Origin: Parasedimentitalea maritima
GTDB lineage: Bacteria; Pseudomonadota; Alphaproteobacteria; Rhodobacterales; Rhodobacteraceae
Length of the DNA: 64,000 nt
NCBI RefSeq assembly: GCF_005771405.1
Contig: NZ_VAUA01000004.1
Location: 124,001 to 188,000 of the forward strand
Reading direction: 5' to 3'
This document shows positions 44,621 through 54,800 of the stretch, in pieces (position 1 is the stretch's first letter; the number at the start of each line of letters is the position of its first letter). The notes beneath the pieces are model-generated. The model was not told where the DNA came from. It saw nothing but the letters and a program-made list of their open reading frames with translations, and ran no database searches. Position numbers and translations under genes: made by a program.

Positions 44621-46120
44621 TTAGGCGAACTTGCGGATTTCGCCAGTTTCTAATTTGGCCTTGTAGGCTTCCATTTCCGCCCGAACGATTGGGGCGAGGA
44701 AGTACAGACCCAGGATGTTCGGTACACAGATCAGGAAGACCAACGCATCTGAAATATCCAGGATTGGACCCAGCTTTACAATGCAACCAAGGGCCACAAA
44801 GGCACAGAAGATCACCTTGTATACGGTCTGGCCCATCTGACCTTCGCCAAACAAGTAGGTCCAGCCTTTGAGCCCGTAGTAAGACCAGGAAATCATCGTC
44901 GAGAAGGCAAACAGCAGCGCTGCAAAGGCAAGCGGGACTGGGAACCAGCTCATGTGGCGCTCAAACGCGGCTGACGTCATTGCTACGCCTGTTGCGTCGC
45001 CCGCAAAGTTGGGATCAGCAACCTGACTTGTGCCGATCACCAGTGCGGTAATAGTGCAAATAACGATGGTATCGATAAAGGGCTCTAGCAGCGACACATA
45101 GCCTTCGGTCACCGGCTCTTTTGTCCGGACAGCAGCGTGCGCAATCGAAGCCGAACCAATACCGGCCTCGTTTGAGAATACTGCCCGCTGGAAACCAATG
45201 ATCAAAGCGCCAAGTGCACCACCTGCTACACCCTCACCTGTGAAGGCTCCGGTAAAGATGTTGCTGATTGCCATAGGAAGGGATGAGAAGTTCAGTAAGA
45301 TCACGATGATGGCGAAGAAGCAGTAAAAGATGGCCATGAATGGCACAACTTTTTCAGTGACGCGTGCGATGGATTTGATGCCACCGATGATTACTGCGAA
45401 AACCACACCAGCTAGGATTAGGCCAACAAGCCACCCGTAACCGTCCAGTGCACCACCAGCTACGGTGTTCAGCTGAACATAAGCTTGGTTCGACTGGAAC
45501 ATGTTGCCGATGCCGAGTGCGCCGATGAAGATACCAACAGCATAAAATGTACCCATGAATTTGCCAAACCCTGGCATGCCGCGCTCTTCAAATCCTTTGC
45601 GCAGGTAGTACATTGGTCCTCCCGAGACAGACCCGTCTGGATTTTCGGTGCGGTACTTTACCCCTAGTGTACATTCTACAAATTTGGTGGACATACCCAG
45701 AAAGCCGGCCACGATCAGCCAGAAGGTGGCGCCCGCGCCGCCTATGGTAACAGCAATGGCAACGCCACCAATGTTACCAATACCAACGGTACCGGAGACG
45801 GCAGTCGCTAGGGCCTGGAAGTGGGATACTTCGCCCGAGCTGTTTGGGTCAGCATAGTCGCCACGAACCAGTTCGATCGCGTGTTTGAACCCGCGCAAAT
45901 TGATGAAGCCCATGTAGATGGTAAAGAACACTGCGCCAATGACCAGCCACAGCACCACTAAGGGCAACTGAGCACCAGCTACGGAGATTTTGAAGAAAAC
46001 AACAGTGCCTACGAATTGGGCGATGGGGGCGGTGAAAGCATTGATCGATTCGTCTATTCCTGCCTGTGCCTGACTGGCAAAGGCGAGGGTTGCCAGAAGG
46101 GCAATGATAATTCGGTTCAT
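44621..46120 (-). CDS. Sodium:alanine symporter (AGCS family)
   Basis: 499 residues from the ATG at 46120, which has GAGGAG 7 nt before it. The longer start would overlap the UspA gene. The N-terminus is a hydrophobic, signal-like segment (MNRIIIALLATLAFASQAQA). About 10-11 membrane segments follow. Family motifs are SHFQALATAVSGTVGIGNIGG, GGPMYYLRKGFEERG, and QRAVFSNEAGIGSASIAHAA. It imports alanine or glycine with sodium. The uspA gene upstream runs in the same direction. Confidence 0.93.
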   Translation of the reverse strand: MNRIIIALLATLAFASQAQAGIDESINAFTAPIAQFVGTVVFFKISVAGAQLPLVVLWLVIGAVFFTIYMGFINLRGFKHAIELVRGDYADPNSSGEVSHFQALATAVSGTVGIGNIGGVAIAVTIGGAGATFWLIVAGFLGMSTKFVECTLGVKYRTENPDGSVSGGPMYYLRKGFEERGMPGFGKFMGTFYAVGIFIGALGIGNMFQSNQAYVQLNTVAGGALDGYGWLVGLILAGVVFAVIIGGIKSIARVTEKVVPFMAIFYCFFAIIVILLNFSSLPMAISNIFTGAFTGEGVAGGALGALIIGFQRAVFSNEAGIGSASIAHAAVRTKEPVTEGYVSLLEPFIDTIVICTITALVIGTSQVADPNFAGDATGVAMTSAAFERHMSWFPVPLAFAALLFAFSTMISWSYYGLKGWTYLFGEGQMGQTVYKVIFCAFVALGCIVKLGPILDISDALVFLICVPNILGLYFLAPIVRAEMEAYKAKLETGEIRKFA

Positions 46121-46172
46121 CCCGAACTCCTCGAATTTCGATGAAGGATTATTGTGTTGGCGAAACTGCAAC

Positions 46173-46610
46173 CTATGGGACAACCATAACCGGCACTGGC
46201 GCGGTCTGAATCAGGTTGCCTGCAACAGACCCGAAAATCAGTGATTTAAGGCCGGATTGTCCTCGTCTGCCAATTACAATCTGAGCGGCACTTGTTTCTT
46301 TGGCTACCGCGATCAAGGTTTCCGTGGGATTGCCATGTCGCACAATGCTGTCAACGACGATTCCCCCGTCGGTCAGGTAGCTAAGCGCTGGGCCAATCAC
46401 TGAATCATGAGCCTTGGCGATTTCACTTTCACGCCGGGAATGGCGTTCTGCGTTTTCTTCTGGTGTGTTGAACGAATAGGGGGACCATTCGATCACATAG
46501 GCAACAACCACTTTGGCGCCACCCAATTCAGCGCGGCGACGGGTGTGAGCTAACGCTCGTTCCGCACCGGTGCTGCCATCAATTGCGAGTAATATTACGT
46601 TTTCGGACAT
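46173..46610 (-). CDS. Universal stress protein family (UspA)
   Basis: 145 residues. The fold is shown by VILLAIDGSTGAERALAHTRR at the start and VIGRRGQSGLKSLIFGSVAGNLIQTAPVPV (read in parts: GRRGQSGLKSLIFGSVAGN) near the end. The latter is the ATP-binding G2xG9GS motif, so the protein is of the ATP-binding type. It lies 52 bp before the alanine symporter gene on the same strand, which suggests linked expression. The 167 bp upstream up to the tRNA hold no gene and should contain its promoter. Confidence 0.92.
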   Translation of the reverse strand: MSENVILLAIDGSTGAERALAHTRRRAELGGAKVVVAYVIEWSPYSFNTPEENAERHSRRESEIAKAHDSVIGPALSYLTDGGIVVDSIVRHGNPTETLIAVAKETSAAQIVIGRRGQSGLKSLIFGSVAGNLIQTAPVPVMVVP

Positions 46611-46777
46611 TAATAACTTCTCCCTGTCAGAGGTCGATGGGGAAGCATGGGGTAATCACATGTAGAAACATCGGGCCAGTTTTGTGTAAAAATCAGTCCA
46701 GTTTAGCAACTTTTTGAAATCAAACAGATTAAGCGACGCTAAAATTACTTCTAGGGCTGCAACTATGAGGGGTGTTT

Positions 46778-46864
<87 letters not shown>

Positions 46865-46881
46865 ACGGATGTAGTGTGGCG

Positions 46882-46910
46882 CGTATAGGTCGAGTCGCTG
46901 GGGGCGTCAA
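46882..46910 (-). promoter_or_regulatory. Promoter of tRNA-Leu
   Basis: On the minus strand TTGACG (46910-46905), a 17-nt spacer and TATACG (46887-46882) form a near-consensus promoter. The predicted start is about 10 nt before the mature tRNA 5' end. Confidence 0.75.
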
Positions 46911-47075
46911 ATGGATTTTTCCATTTTTTCCGTCGATCATCGACAGGGCGAGCAACTTCTGATCCAGAGTGTGAGGAAAACCGGGTGTTTGACATCAATC
47001 CACGGTGTTTTGCGCCTTGTTTGCAGGGGCGTGGGGCGGTAGATCGGTTCAACAGCTAAAGTTAGGAGCCAAAAG

Positions 47076-48062
47076 ATGTCCAAACTGGTCACGATCTATG
47101 GTGGATCTGGTTTTGTCGGTCGTTACATTGCGCGCCGAATGGCCAAAGAAGGTTGGCGCGTTCGGGTGGCGGTTCGCCGTCCTAACGAAGCCATGCACGT
47201 AAAGCCTTACGGTGTTCCGGGGCAGGTCGAGCCAATATTCTGCAATATTCGCGACGATGCTTCAGTTGCGGCGGTTATGACTGGCTCCGACGCGGTGGTG
47301 AACTGCGTGGGTGTTCTGAATGAGCTGGGCAAGAATACGTTTGACGCCGTCCATGCAGAAGGTGCGGGCAGGATTGCTCGGATCGCTGCGGAACAAGGTG
47401 TCGCCAATATGGTGCATGTGTCAGCGATCGGTGCCGATGCTGATGCGCCTAGCGCATATGGTCGAACCAAAGCAGCAGGTGAAGCGGCTGTTCTGAAGCA
47501 CATGCCAAATGCGATGGTGCTACGTCCGTCGGTTGTATTTGGTACCGAAGACAACTTCTTTAACCGCTTTGCGGGCATGACTCGACTGGGCCCAGTATTG
47601 CCGATTGCCAGTGGTAAGACGCTGTTTCAGCCTGTGTTTGCAGATGATGTAGCTAAAGCAGCAGTCAAAGGTCTGTTGGGCGAAGCAGCAGGTGGTGTCT
47701 ACGAACTGGGTGGTCCCGAGGTGAAGAGTTTCAGCGCATTGATGCAAGATATGCTGTCAGTGGTGCACCGTCGTCGTTTGGTGGTTTCATTGCCGGGCTT
47801 CGTTGCTTGGCCGATGGCTTTTGGCTTTGACATGATGCAGGCTGCCAGTTTCCAACTTATTTCTAACGGCGTGCTGACCCGCGACCAGTTGCGTGGTTTG
47901 AAGCGCGATAATGTGGTCGCTGAAGGTGCCATGGGGTTTGCCGATTTGGATCTGCAACCGGTGACATTGGGTTCGGTATTGCCAGACTATCTATGGAAGT
48001 TCCGCCCGGCGGGTCAGTATGATGCGATTACCGGATCTGCTCGCAATCTGCGTCACGACTGA
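47076..48062 (+). CDS. NDUFA9-like NAD(P)-binding epimerase/dehydratase-family protein
   Basis: 328 residues. The N-terminal Rossmann motif is VTIYGGSGFVGRYIARRMA. VNCVGVLNELGKNTFDAVHAEGA and SAYGRTKAAGEAAVL (atypical YxRxK) follow, with RPSVVFGTEDNFFNRFA later. It matches the complex I NDUFA9-type subfamily of atypical short-chain dehydrogenases common in alphaproteobacteria. It may assist respiratory complex I assembly or quinone handling. A terminator follows at 48089-48117. uppP lies downstream on the opposite strand after an inserted gene. Confidence 0.9.
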   Translation: MSKLVTIYGGSGFVGRYIARRMAKEGWRVRVAVRRPNEAMHVKPYGVPGQVEPIFCNIRDDASVAAVMTGSDAVVNCVGVLNELGKNTFDAVHAEGAGRIARIAAEQGVANMVHVSAIGADADAPSAYGRTKAAGEAAVLKHMPNAMVLRPSVVFGTEDNFFNRFAGMTRLGPVLPIASGKTLFQPVFADDVAKAAVKGLLGEAAGGVYELGGPEVKSFSALMQDMLSVVHRRRLVVSLPGFVAWPMAFGFDMMQAASFQLISNGVLTRDQLRGLKRDNVVAEGAMGFADLDLQPVTLGSVLPDYLWKFRPAGQYDAITGSARNLRHD

Positions 48063-48088
48063 TAAAACAAAAAATTTGAATTTCGATT

Positions 48089-48117
48089 GGGCGTAGGGGG
48101 GACTCTGCGCCCTTTTT
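48089..48117 (+). terminator. Terminator after the NDUFA9-like gene
   Basis: The stem gggcgta (48089-48095) / tgcgccc (48106-48112) has a 10-nt loop and five T residues (48113-48117). Confidence 0.85.
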
Positions 48118-48143
48118 GTTTGAAAGAGTTTAGTGTGAAATTT

Positions 48144-48188
48144 TATCTTGACGTCAAGATATTTGGAAGATATCTCGACGTCAAGACA
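48144..48188 (+). promoter_or_regulatory. Two palindromic operators before the NmrA-like gene
   Basis: Site 1 is a perfect 18-bp palindrome, TATCTTGACGTCAAGATA (48144-48161). Site 2 is TATCTCGACGTCAAGACA (48171-48188), the same core with two changed arm bases. The centres are 27 bp apart, on roughly opposite faces of the helix. The form fits MarR-type or similar dimeric repressors. The downstream gene starts at 48238. No regulator gene is adjacent. Confidence 0.75.
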
Positions 48189-48237
48189 GTTGAGCTCAGG
48201 TTGAGCCAGCTTGGCAATAAGAGAGAGGATAATAGCT

Positions 48238-48882
48238 ATGAAAGTACTTATTTTGGGCGCTACAGGCGATGTAGGGCGTGAAGCGGTGCGGGAAGCGCTT
48301 TTGCGCGGTTATCAAGTGACCGGCTGTGCGCGTGGGTTTGCAGGAGCGGATGAAAGTAAACCAAACCTTGAGCATGTGTTGTTGGATGTGTTGGCGGAAC
48401 CAGAACGGTTAGAAGAGTTGTTTCAAACGCACGATGCAGTGATCTCTGCTTTGCGGCCACCAAGCGGCCGCGAAGAGCTCCTGGTTGCTCTAACACAGCA
48501 GGTATTGATTGCGGCGAAGGTCACCGGCACTCCGGTATATATCACTGGCGGTGCAGCGCTGCTGAAGCTTGGGGATGGTACGGATCACACTGTAGTCTCA
48601 GCACCAGGTTTTCTACCGCAAAGTGTTCGTCCGATCGCAGAGGCATGTGTGGCGCAGGATGCATTGCTGGAAACTGAAAAGGATGCGAACTGGATCTGCC
48701 TGCGACCGTCACCAATGTTGATACCTGAGGTTCGAACCGGACGTTATGCGCTTGGACGAGATGAAGTGGTCCGACAGGCGGATGGGCAATCCCGGATATC
48801 AATCGCAGATTTTTCTGTGGCAATGCTGGATTTAGTTGGCTTGCACCCTGCGCCTCATCAACGACTGACTGCGGGATGGTAA
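48238..48882 (+). CDS. NmrA-like / SDR NAD(P)-binding protein
   Basis: 214 residues from the ATG at 48238, with GAGAGGA 7 nt upstream. The Rossmann motif is MKVLILGATGDVGREAVREA. VLLDVLAEPERLEELFQTHDAVISAL and VYITGGAALLKLG match the NAD(P)H-binding family (YwnB/NmrA-like) related to stress-induced quinone or flavin reductases. It lacks a clear YxxxK, so it may sense or bind NAD(P)H rather than catalyse. The two palindromes upstream show tight control. The gene lies between the NDUFA9-like gene and uppP, so it may be an inserted accessory gene. Confidence 0.82.
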   Translation: MKVLILGATGDVGREAVREALLRGYQVTGCARGFAGADESKPNLEHVLLDVLAEPERLEELFQTHDAVISALRPPSGREELLVALTQQVLIAAKVTGTPVYITGGAALLKLGDGTDHTVVSAPGFLPQSVRPIAEACVAQDALLETEKDANWICLRPSPMLIPEVRTGRYALGRDEVVRQADGQSRISIADFSVAMLDLVGLHPAPHQRLTAGW

Positions 48883-48906
48883 TGTAGCTTTGCGGTGATC
48901 TGGTGG

Positions 48907-49713
48907 TTAGCTGCTGTAGGCAACCACCAGAAGAACCAAGCCAAGAAGTATTCGGTAAATTACATAGGGGGTAAAGCTGACGCTACGCAGCAGCCTCATC
49001 ATCAAGCTGAGCGCAAGTAGCGCTGACAACATTGAAAGCAGGGCTACAATTCCCGCGTCTCGAATCACGGCTGTATTGGCTTCGATCGCCATTCCGCTCC
49101 CCAACAGGACGCCGGAAGCGACAATTACCGGGATAGACATCAGCATTGAAATCCGGGCCCCGTCGGTGCGGTTGTATCCTAGTTGTCTTGCGCCGGTGAT
49201 GGTTATCCCGGAGCGTGAGGTGCCGGGTATCAATGCCAACATTTGCCAAAGGCCCATGAGAAGAGCGTCTTTTGGCCCCCAATCGCTGGCGTCCTTAGAT
49301 GTGCTCCCCTTTTGGTCGGCGATATACAGAACGACCCCAAAGCCCAGCATGGTCCAGCCAATCACTGCTATTGAACGCAGAGCGTCGCTCAGCCCAGTGA
49401 AGTGAAGTATGGCGCCAAAAATGACGGTCGGAATTGTCGCGATCACCAGTCCCAGCGCCAACTTGGATCCAGGTGTATCTGCGCGTCCACGCATCAAGTG
49501 TGGTAATCCCAGCAAGCCGATGCGCACGTCACTCCAGAAGTAGATCACCACTGCGGTCAGAGTGCCAATGTGGGCTGCTACGTCGATTAGCTGCCCCTGG
49601 TCTTCAAGGCCAGTAAGGCCGGGAAGCAATATAAGGTGCCCAGACGAGGAAACGGGTAGAAATTCGGTAATACCTTGAATGAGTGCCACTAGGACCAATT
49701 GAAATATGGGCAT
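48907..49713 (-). CDS. uppP: Undecaprenyl-diphosphate phosphatase
   Basis: 268 residues, starting MPIFQLVLVALIQGITEFLP, an internal ATG at 49713 that fits the family's start; the open extension upstream is not conserved-looking. Motifs are EFLPVSSSGHLILLP (catalytic region) and PGTSRSGITITGA. About eight membrane segments are present. It recycles the lipid carrier for peptidoglycan and glycan synthesis and can give bacitracin resistance. The ribosome binding site is weak. It is convergent with the NmrA-like gene. Confidence 0.92.
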   Translation of the reverse strand: MPIFQLVLVALIQGITEFLPVSSSGHLILLPGLTGLEDQGQLIDVAAHIGTLTAVVIYFWSDVRIGLLGLPHLMRGRADTPGSKLALGLVIATIPTVIFGAILHFTGLSDALRSIAVIGWTMLGFGVVLYIADQKGSTSKDASDWGPKDALLMGLWQMLALIPGTSRSGITITGARQLGYNRTDGARISMLMSIPVIVASGVLLGSGMAIEANTAVIRDAGIVALLSMLSALLALSLMMRLLRSVSFTPYVIYRILLGLVLLVVAYSS

Positions 49714-49873
49714 TAAAACCAGATACTCGTTGTTTTGTTGAAGAAGTACTTGCCGCTCCAATGTGTATAAGTGTCTTGTTTCAAATGAAAGTCCTTGATT
49801 TAGGTCCGGATAGAAGCCTAAAATCCCTGTACATCCTTTCAAATTCAGGTAATGGATCATAAGTGCAGACCAT

Positions 49874-49896
49874 AAAGGTCAGCAATAATGACCTTT
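49874..49896 (+). promoter_or_regulatory. Inverted repeat upstream of gltD
   Basis: The arms aaaggtca (49874-49881) and tgaccttt (49889-49896) form a perfect 8-bp stem with a 7-nt loop, followed by ttatt. It could be a weak terminator, a leader hairpin or an operator. It lies 58 bp before the gltD GTG and in the divergent spacer with uppP. Confidence 0.5.
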
Positions 49897-49953
49897 TATT
49901 CACCGTGCTCTGATCTACAAAATCGCAGCCAGCCAAATCAGGGAGTCTGACCC

Positions 49954-51393
49954 GTGGCCAAGCAACCGATGCTCAAATTCGTGCAAATCGAACGCGATAT
50001 GCCTGAGAAACGCGCAGCCGAGGTGCGTAAGGAAGATTTCGACGAGATCTATGCTGAATATGCCGCGACCAAGGCAGCAGAGCAGTCCAGCCGTTGCAGT
50101 CAATGTGGCGTACCCTATTGCCAAAGTCACTGCCCGCTACACAACAATATCCCAGACTGGTTGCAGCTGACCGCCACTGGCCGTCTGGAAGAGGCGTACC
50201 AGGTCAGCCAGGCTACAAACACTTTCCCTGAGATTTGCGGTCGCATCTGTCCACAAGACCGCCTTTGCGAAGGCAACTGTGTGATTGAGCAGTCAGGTCA
50301 TGGCACTGTGACTATCGGCACAGTCGAAAAATACATCACAGATACGGCATGGGACAAAGGCTGGGTGAAACCTGCTTCTCCGGCGGTCGAGCGCTCCGAA
50401 AGTGTTGGAATTATCGGCGCTGGGCCTGGTGGTCTGGCAGCTGCTGACATGCTGCGGCAGGCAGGGGTGCAGGTCACCGTATATGACCGCTCTGACCGGG
50501 CAGGCGGGCTGCTGATGTATGGCATCCCGGGGTTCAAGCTGGAAAAAGATGTTGTTCAGCGCCGCAATGATTTGTTGGCTGACGGAGGCGTCAAGTTTGA
50601 GCTGAATTGTGCTATTGGAGAAGACATCTCCTTTGATGACCTCCGCGCCAAACACGACGCGGTGATTATCGCGACTGGTGTCTACAAATCACGTGATTTA
50701 GCAGGGCCGGGCAGTGGAGCTAAAGGGATCGAAAAAGCGATCGATTTCCTGACGGTTTCAAACAAAAAGAGTTTTGGTGACGATGTGGCCGCGTTCACCA
50801 GCGGGCAGATGAATGCCGAAGGTAAGCGTGTGGTTGTGATCGGTGGCGGTGATACCGCGATGGATTGCGTGCGGACCTCTATTCGTCAAGGTGCGACATC
50901 GGTGAAATGCCTGTATCGTCGCGACCGTGCTAATATGCCGGGTTCGCAACGCGAGACACAGAACGCCGAAGAAGAAGGCGTAAACTTTGAATGGTTGTCA
51001 GCGCCCAAAGGGTTCACCGATTACAACGGAAAAGTCTCTGGGGTGATGGTACAGAAAATGCGTTTGGGTCAGCCAGATGCTTCGGGTCGTCAAGCACCAG
51101 AAGTGATCGAAGGTGCTGACTACGTTGAAGAGGCCGATTTGGTGATCGAAGCGTTGGGTTTTGAGCCGGAAGACTTGCCAACCCTGTGGAACCAGCCAGA
51201 GCTACCAGTAACCCGCTGGGGCACAATCAAAGCCGCCTTTACCACCGGAGCAACTGATCTGGACGGTGTTTATGCCGTAGGTGACATCGTGCGTGGTGCC
51301 AGCCTCGTGGTTTGGGCCATCAAAGACGGCCGTGATTGTGCTGAGGCTATCATCCGTAAGTTAAATGCAGAGGCAGTTGTTGCAGCGGAATAG
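49954..51393 (+). CDS. gltD: Glutamate synthase (NADPH) small subunit
   Basis: 479 residues from a GTG with GGGAG 8 nt upstream. The N-terminal iron-sulfur region has CSQCGVPYCQSHCPLHNNIP and CGRICPQDRLCEGNC. The FAD-binding IIGAGPGGLAAADMLRQAG and NADPH-binding VVIGGGDTAMDCVRTS follow, with YAVGDIVRGASLVVWAI at the end. It passes electrons from NADPH to the large subunit. The large subunit gene gltB lies downstream after a GFA-family gene. Confidence 0.96.
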   Translation: MAKQPMLKFVQIERDMPEKRAAEVRKEDFDEIYAEYAATKAAEQSSRCSQCGVPYCQSHCPLHNNIPDWLQLTATGRLEEAYQVSQATNTFPEICGRICPQDRLCEGNCVIEQSGHGTVTIGTVEKYITDTAWDKGWVKPASPAVERSESVGIIGAGPGGLAAADMLRQAGVQVTVYDRSDRAGGLLMYGIPGFKLEKDVVQRRNDLLADGGVKFELNCAIGEDISFDDLRAKHDAVIIATGVYKSRDLAGPGSGAKGIEKAIDFLTVSNKKSFGDDVAAFTSGQMNAEGKRVVVIGGGDTAMDCVRTSIRQGATSVKCLYRRDRANMPGSQRETQNAEEEGVNFEWLSAPKGFTDYNGKVSGVMVQKMRLGQPDASGRQAPEVIEGADYVEEADLVIEALGFEPEDLPTLWNQPELPVTRWGTIKAAFTTGATDLDGVYAVGDIVRGASLVVWAIKDGRDCAEAIIRKLNAEAVVAAE

Positions 51394-51457
51394 AAGCCGA
51401 CTGCAAAGACAAACAGCCAAGGGGCCGACATGGCCGCATAGCGAAAGGATAAGCCGG

Positions 51458-51883
51458 ATGAGCGAGATAAAAGGCCAGTGCATGTGTGGCGCCGTGACCA
51501 TTTCGGCGACCCGTGCTGATCCAGCAATCCGGGCTTGCCACTGTGATATGTGCCGTCGCTGGACCAGCAGCATGTATATGTCTGTCCCGACGGAACCTGG
51601 CTCAATCACCGTTTCTGGCCCGGCCAAAACATACCGATCGTCCGATTGGGCTGAGCGCGGCTTTTGCGGCACCTGTGGGTCGGCGCTTTGGTACGCCACT
51701 GTGCATGACGATCACAAAAGCTTGGCAGCGGGACTGTTTGAAAACGCTGCCGATAACACCATGGCGCTGGAATTCTTCAGTGACATGAAACCGGAAGGCT
51801 ATGCGCTGTCCGGAGACCATAAACGACTGACAACGGCAGAAACGATTGCCCTGTTTGCACCCGACGAAGGAGACGACCAATGA
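51458..51883 (+). CDS. GFA-family (glutathione-dependent formaldehyde-activating-like) zinc protein
   Basis: 141 residues from the ATG at 51458; an upstream ATG at 51365 would overlap gltD. The zinc ligands are QCMCGAVTI, CHCDMCRRW, and CGTCGSALWY, the GFA/Mss4-like fold. The last substrate-linked segment (ALSGDHKRLTTAE) is variable in the family. Functions beyond zinc binding are mostly unproven. It sits between gltD and gltB and overlaps the gltB start by 4 nt, so it is surely co-transcribed with glutamate synthase. Confidence 0.88.
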   Translation: MSEIKGQCMCGAVTISATRADPAIRACHCDMCRRWTSSMYMSVPTEPGSITVSGPAKTYRSSDWAERGFCGTCGSALWYATVHDDHKSLAAGLFENAADNTMALEFFSDMKPEGYALSGDHKRLTTAETIALFAPDEGDDQ

Positions 51884-54800
51884 CCAAATATGATGCCGAC
51901 TGGGTGCGCAGCGAAGAAGCCAAACGCAAATATATGGCCGAGAACGGTCTCTATTCCGAAGCGGAAGAGCACTCCTCGTGTGGGGTGGGTTTGGTCGTCT
52001 CAATCGATGGTAAGAAAAGCCGCCAAGTGGTGGAAGCCGGTATCAATGCGCTTAAGGCGATCTGGCACCGCGGAGCGGTAGATGCGGATGGAAAGACCGG
52101 TGATGGCGCTGGCATTCACGTTGAAATCCCTGTTCCGTTTTTCCATGATCAAATCAAACGTACCGGGCATGAACCGCGCAAAGATCAGCTGATTGCTGTT
52201 GGTCAGGTGTTTCTACCGCGGACTAACTTTGGAGCGCAGGAAACCTGCCGGACCATCGTTGAAAGCGAAGTACTGCGGATGGGATACTACATCTACGGCT
52301 GGCGACATGTGCCAGTGGATGTAACCTGCCTGGGGGACAAGGCCAACGTTACCCGCCCTGAAATTGAACAAATTCTGATCAGTAACTCAAAAGGTGTGGA
52401 TGAGGAAACATTCGAGCGTGAGCTCTATGTCATTCGTCGTCGGATTGAAAAAGCGGCGATTGCTGCAAATGTATCTGAACTCTATATCGCGTCACTGTCC
52501 TGCCGCTCGATCATCTACAAAGGCATGATGCTGGCCGAACAGGTTGCGGTGTTCTACCCCGATCTGATGGACGAGCGTTTCGAGTCCGGTTTTGCGCTGT
52601 ATCACCAGCGTTACTCCACCAACACCTTCCCGCAGTGGTGGCTGGCCCAGCCCTTCCGCATGTTGGCGCACAATGGCGAAATCAACACGCTGAAGGGCAA
52701 CCTGAACTGGATGAAAAGCCACGAGATCAGAATGGCCAGTTCGTTCTTTGGTGACATGGCTGAAGACATTAAACCCATCATTCCAGGAGGAGCCTCAGAC
52801 TCGGCTGCTCTGGACTGTGTGTTTGAAGTGATGGTTAGAGCTGGCCGTACGGCGCCAATGGCGAAAACTATGCTGGTTCCGGAGAGCTGGTCCAAGCAAG
52901 CAGTCGAATTACCACAGCCTTGGGTCGACATGTATTCTTACTGTAACTCAGTGATGGAGCCCTGGGATGGCCCCGCCGCATTGGCGATGACCGATGGCCG
53001 CTGGGTCTGCGCAGGTCTGGACCGCAATGGGCTACGCCCAATGCGGTATGTCGTAACAGGCGACGGATTGCTGATTGCAGGATCCGAAGCTGGCATGGTG
53101 CCAATCGACGAAGCATCGGTGGTTGAAAAGGGTGCGCTGGGTCCGGGGCAGATGATTGCTGTGGATATGAAAGCAGGCAAACTGTTCCACGACACTGAAA
53201 TCAAGAACCAGCTGGCGGCCGCACGTCCATTTGGTGAATGGGTTGGCAAGATTAACAACCTGGAATCTGCTCTGGCTGATGTGAGTGAGCAAGCGATGTT
53301 CAGCGGCGAAGATCTGCGTAAGCGGCAGATCGCAGCGGGTTACAGCATTGAAGAACTTGAGCAAATTCTGTCTCCAATGGCTGAGGATGGTAAAGAAACT
53401 CTGGCTTCGATGGGGGATGATACCCCGTCTGCGGTTCTGTCCAAGATGTACCGTCCGTTGAGCCACTTCTTCCGTCAGAACTTCTCGCAGGTCACCAACC
53501 CGCCGATAGACTCGCTTCGCGAGTTCCGGGTGATGAGCCTGAAAACCCGCTTTGGTAATCTCAAAAACGTGTTGGAAGAAAGCAGTAGCCAAACCGAGAT
53601 CATTGTACTGGAAAGCCCTTTTGTCGGGAATGCCCAGTGGGACAAGCTGACCAGCGAATTCAACGCACCTTTGGTCGAAATCGATTGCACATTTAACCAT
53701 GGTGAAGGTGCTCTTAGTGCGGCTCTGGCGCGGGTTCGTTCAGAGGCGGAAGACGCGGTGCGCTCAGGTGCTGGCCACTTGGTGCTGACTGATCAACATT
53801 CTGGTGCAGATCGCGTTGCGATGCCGATGATTCTGGCGACCTCTGCCGTACATTCACATTTGACACGTAAGGGACTGCGGACTTTTTGCTCGCTGAATGT
53901 CCGTTCCGCTGAATGTATCGATCCACACTATTTTGCAGTGCTGATTGGCTGTGGTGCGACGGTTGTAAACGCTTATCTGGCTGAGGATTCGCTGGCCGAC
54001 CGGGTTGAGCGTGGGCTGCTGGATGGTACCTTGACTGAAAACGTCACGCGCTATCGCAATGCGATTGATCAGGGCCTGCTTAAGATCATGGCCAAGATGG
54101 GGATTTCGGTAATCTCTTCGTATCGTGGAGGTTTGAATTTTGAGGCCGTGGGTCTGTCACGTGCAATGTGTGCAGAATTCTTCCCCGGCATGACAAGCCG
54201 GATTTCGGGTATCGGTGTCACTGGTATTCAGACGAAAGCTGAGCGAGTACACGCTAAAGCTTGGGATGCGGGACTGGATGTGCTGCCCGTTGGTGGTTTT
54301 TACAAGGCACGTAAATCAGGCGAGACCCACGCTTGGGAGGCCACATCAATGCACATGATGCAGATGGCCTGTAACCGTGCATCATTTGAGCTGTGGAAGC
54401 AGTATTCAGCCAAGATGCAGAGCAATCCACCGATCCACCTGCGTGATCTGCTGGATTTCAAACCACTGGGCAAGGCGGTGCCGATCGAAGAGGTGGAAAG
54501 CATCACTTCGATTCGCAAACGCTTTGTCACACCAGGTATGTCGCTAGGCGCATTGAGCCCTGAGGCACACAAAACCTTGAACGTTGCGATGAACCGTATC
54601 GGCGCCAAGTCTGATTCGGGTGAGGGCGGTGAAGATCCGGCGCACTTTGTGCCTGAACCAAACGGTGACAACCCATCCGCAAAGATCAAGCAGGTGGCTT
54701 CGGGCCGATTTGGTGTGACCGCCGAATACCTGAACCAGTGTGAAGAGCTTGAAATCAAAGTGGCCCAGGGTGCGAAACCGGGTGAGGGTGGCCAGCTGCC

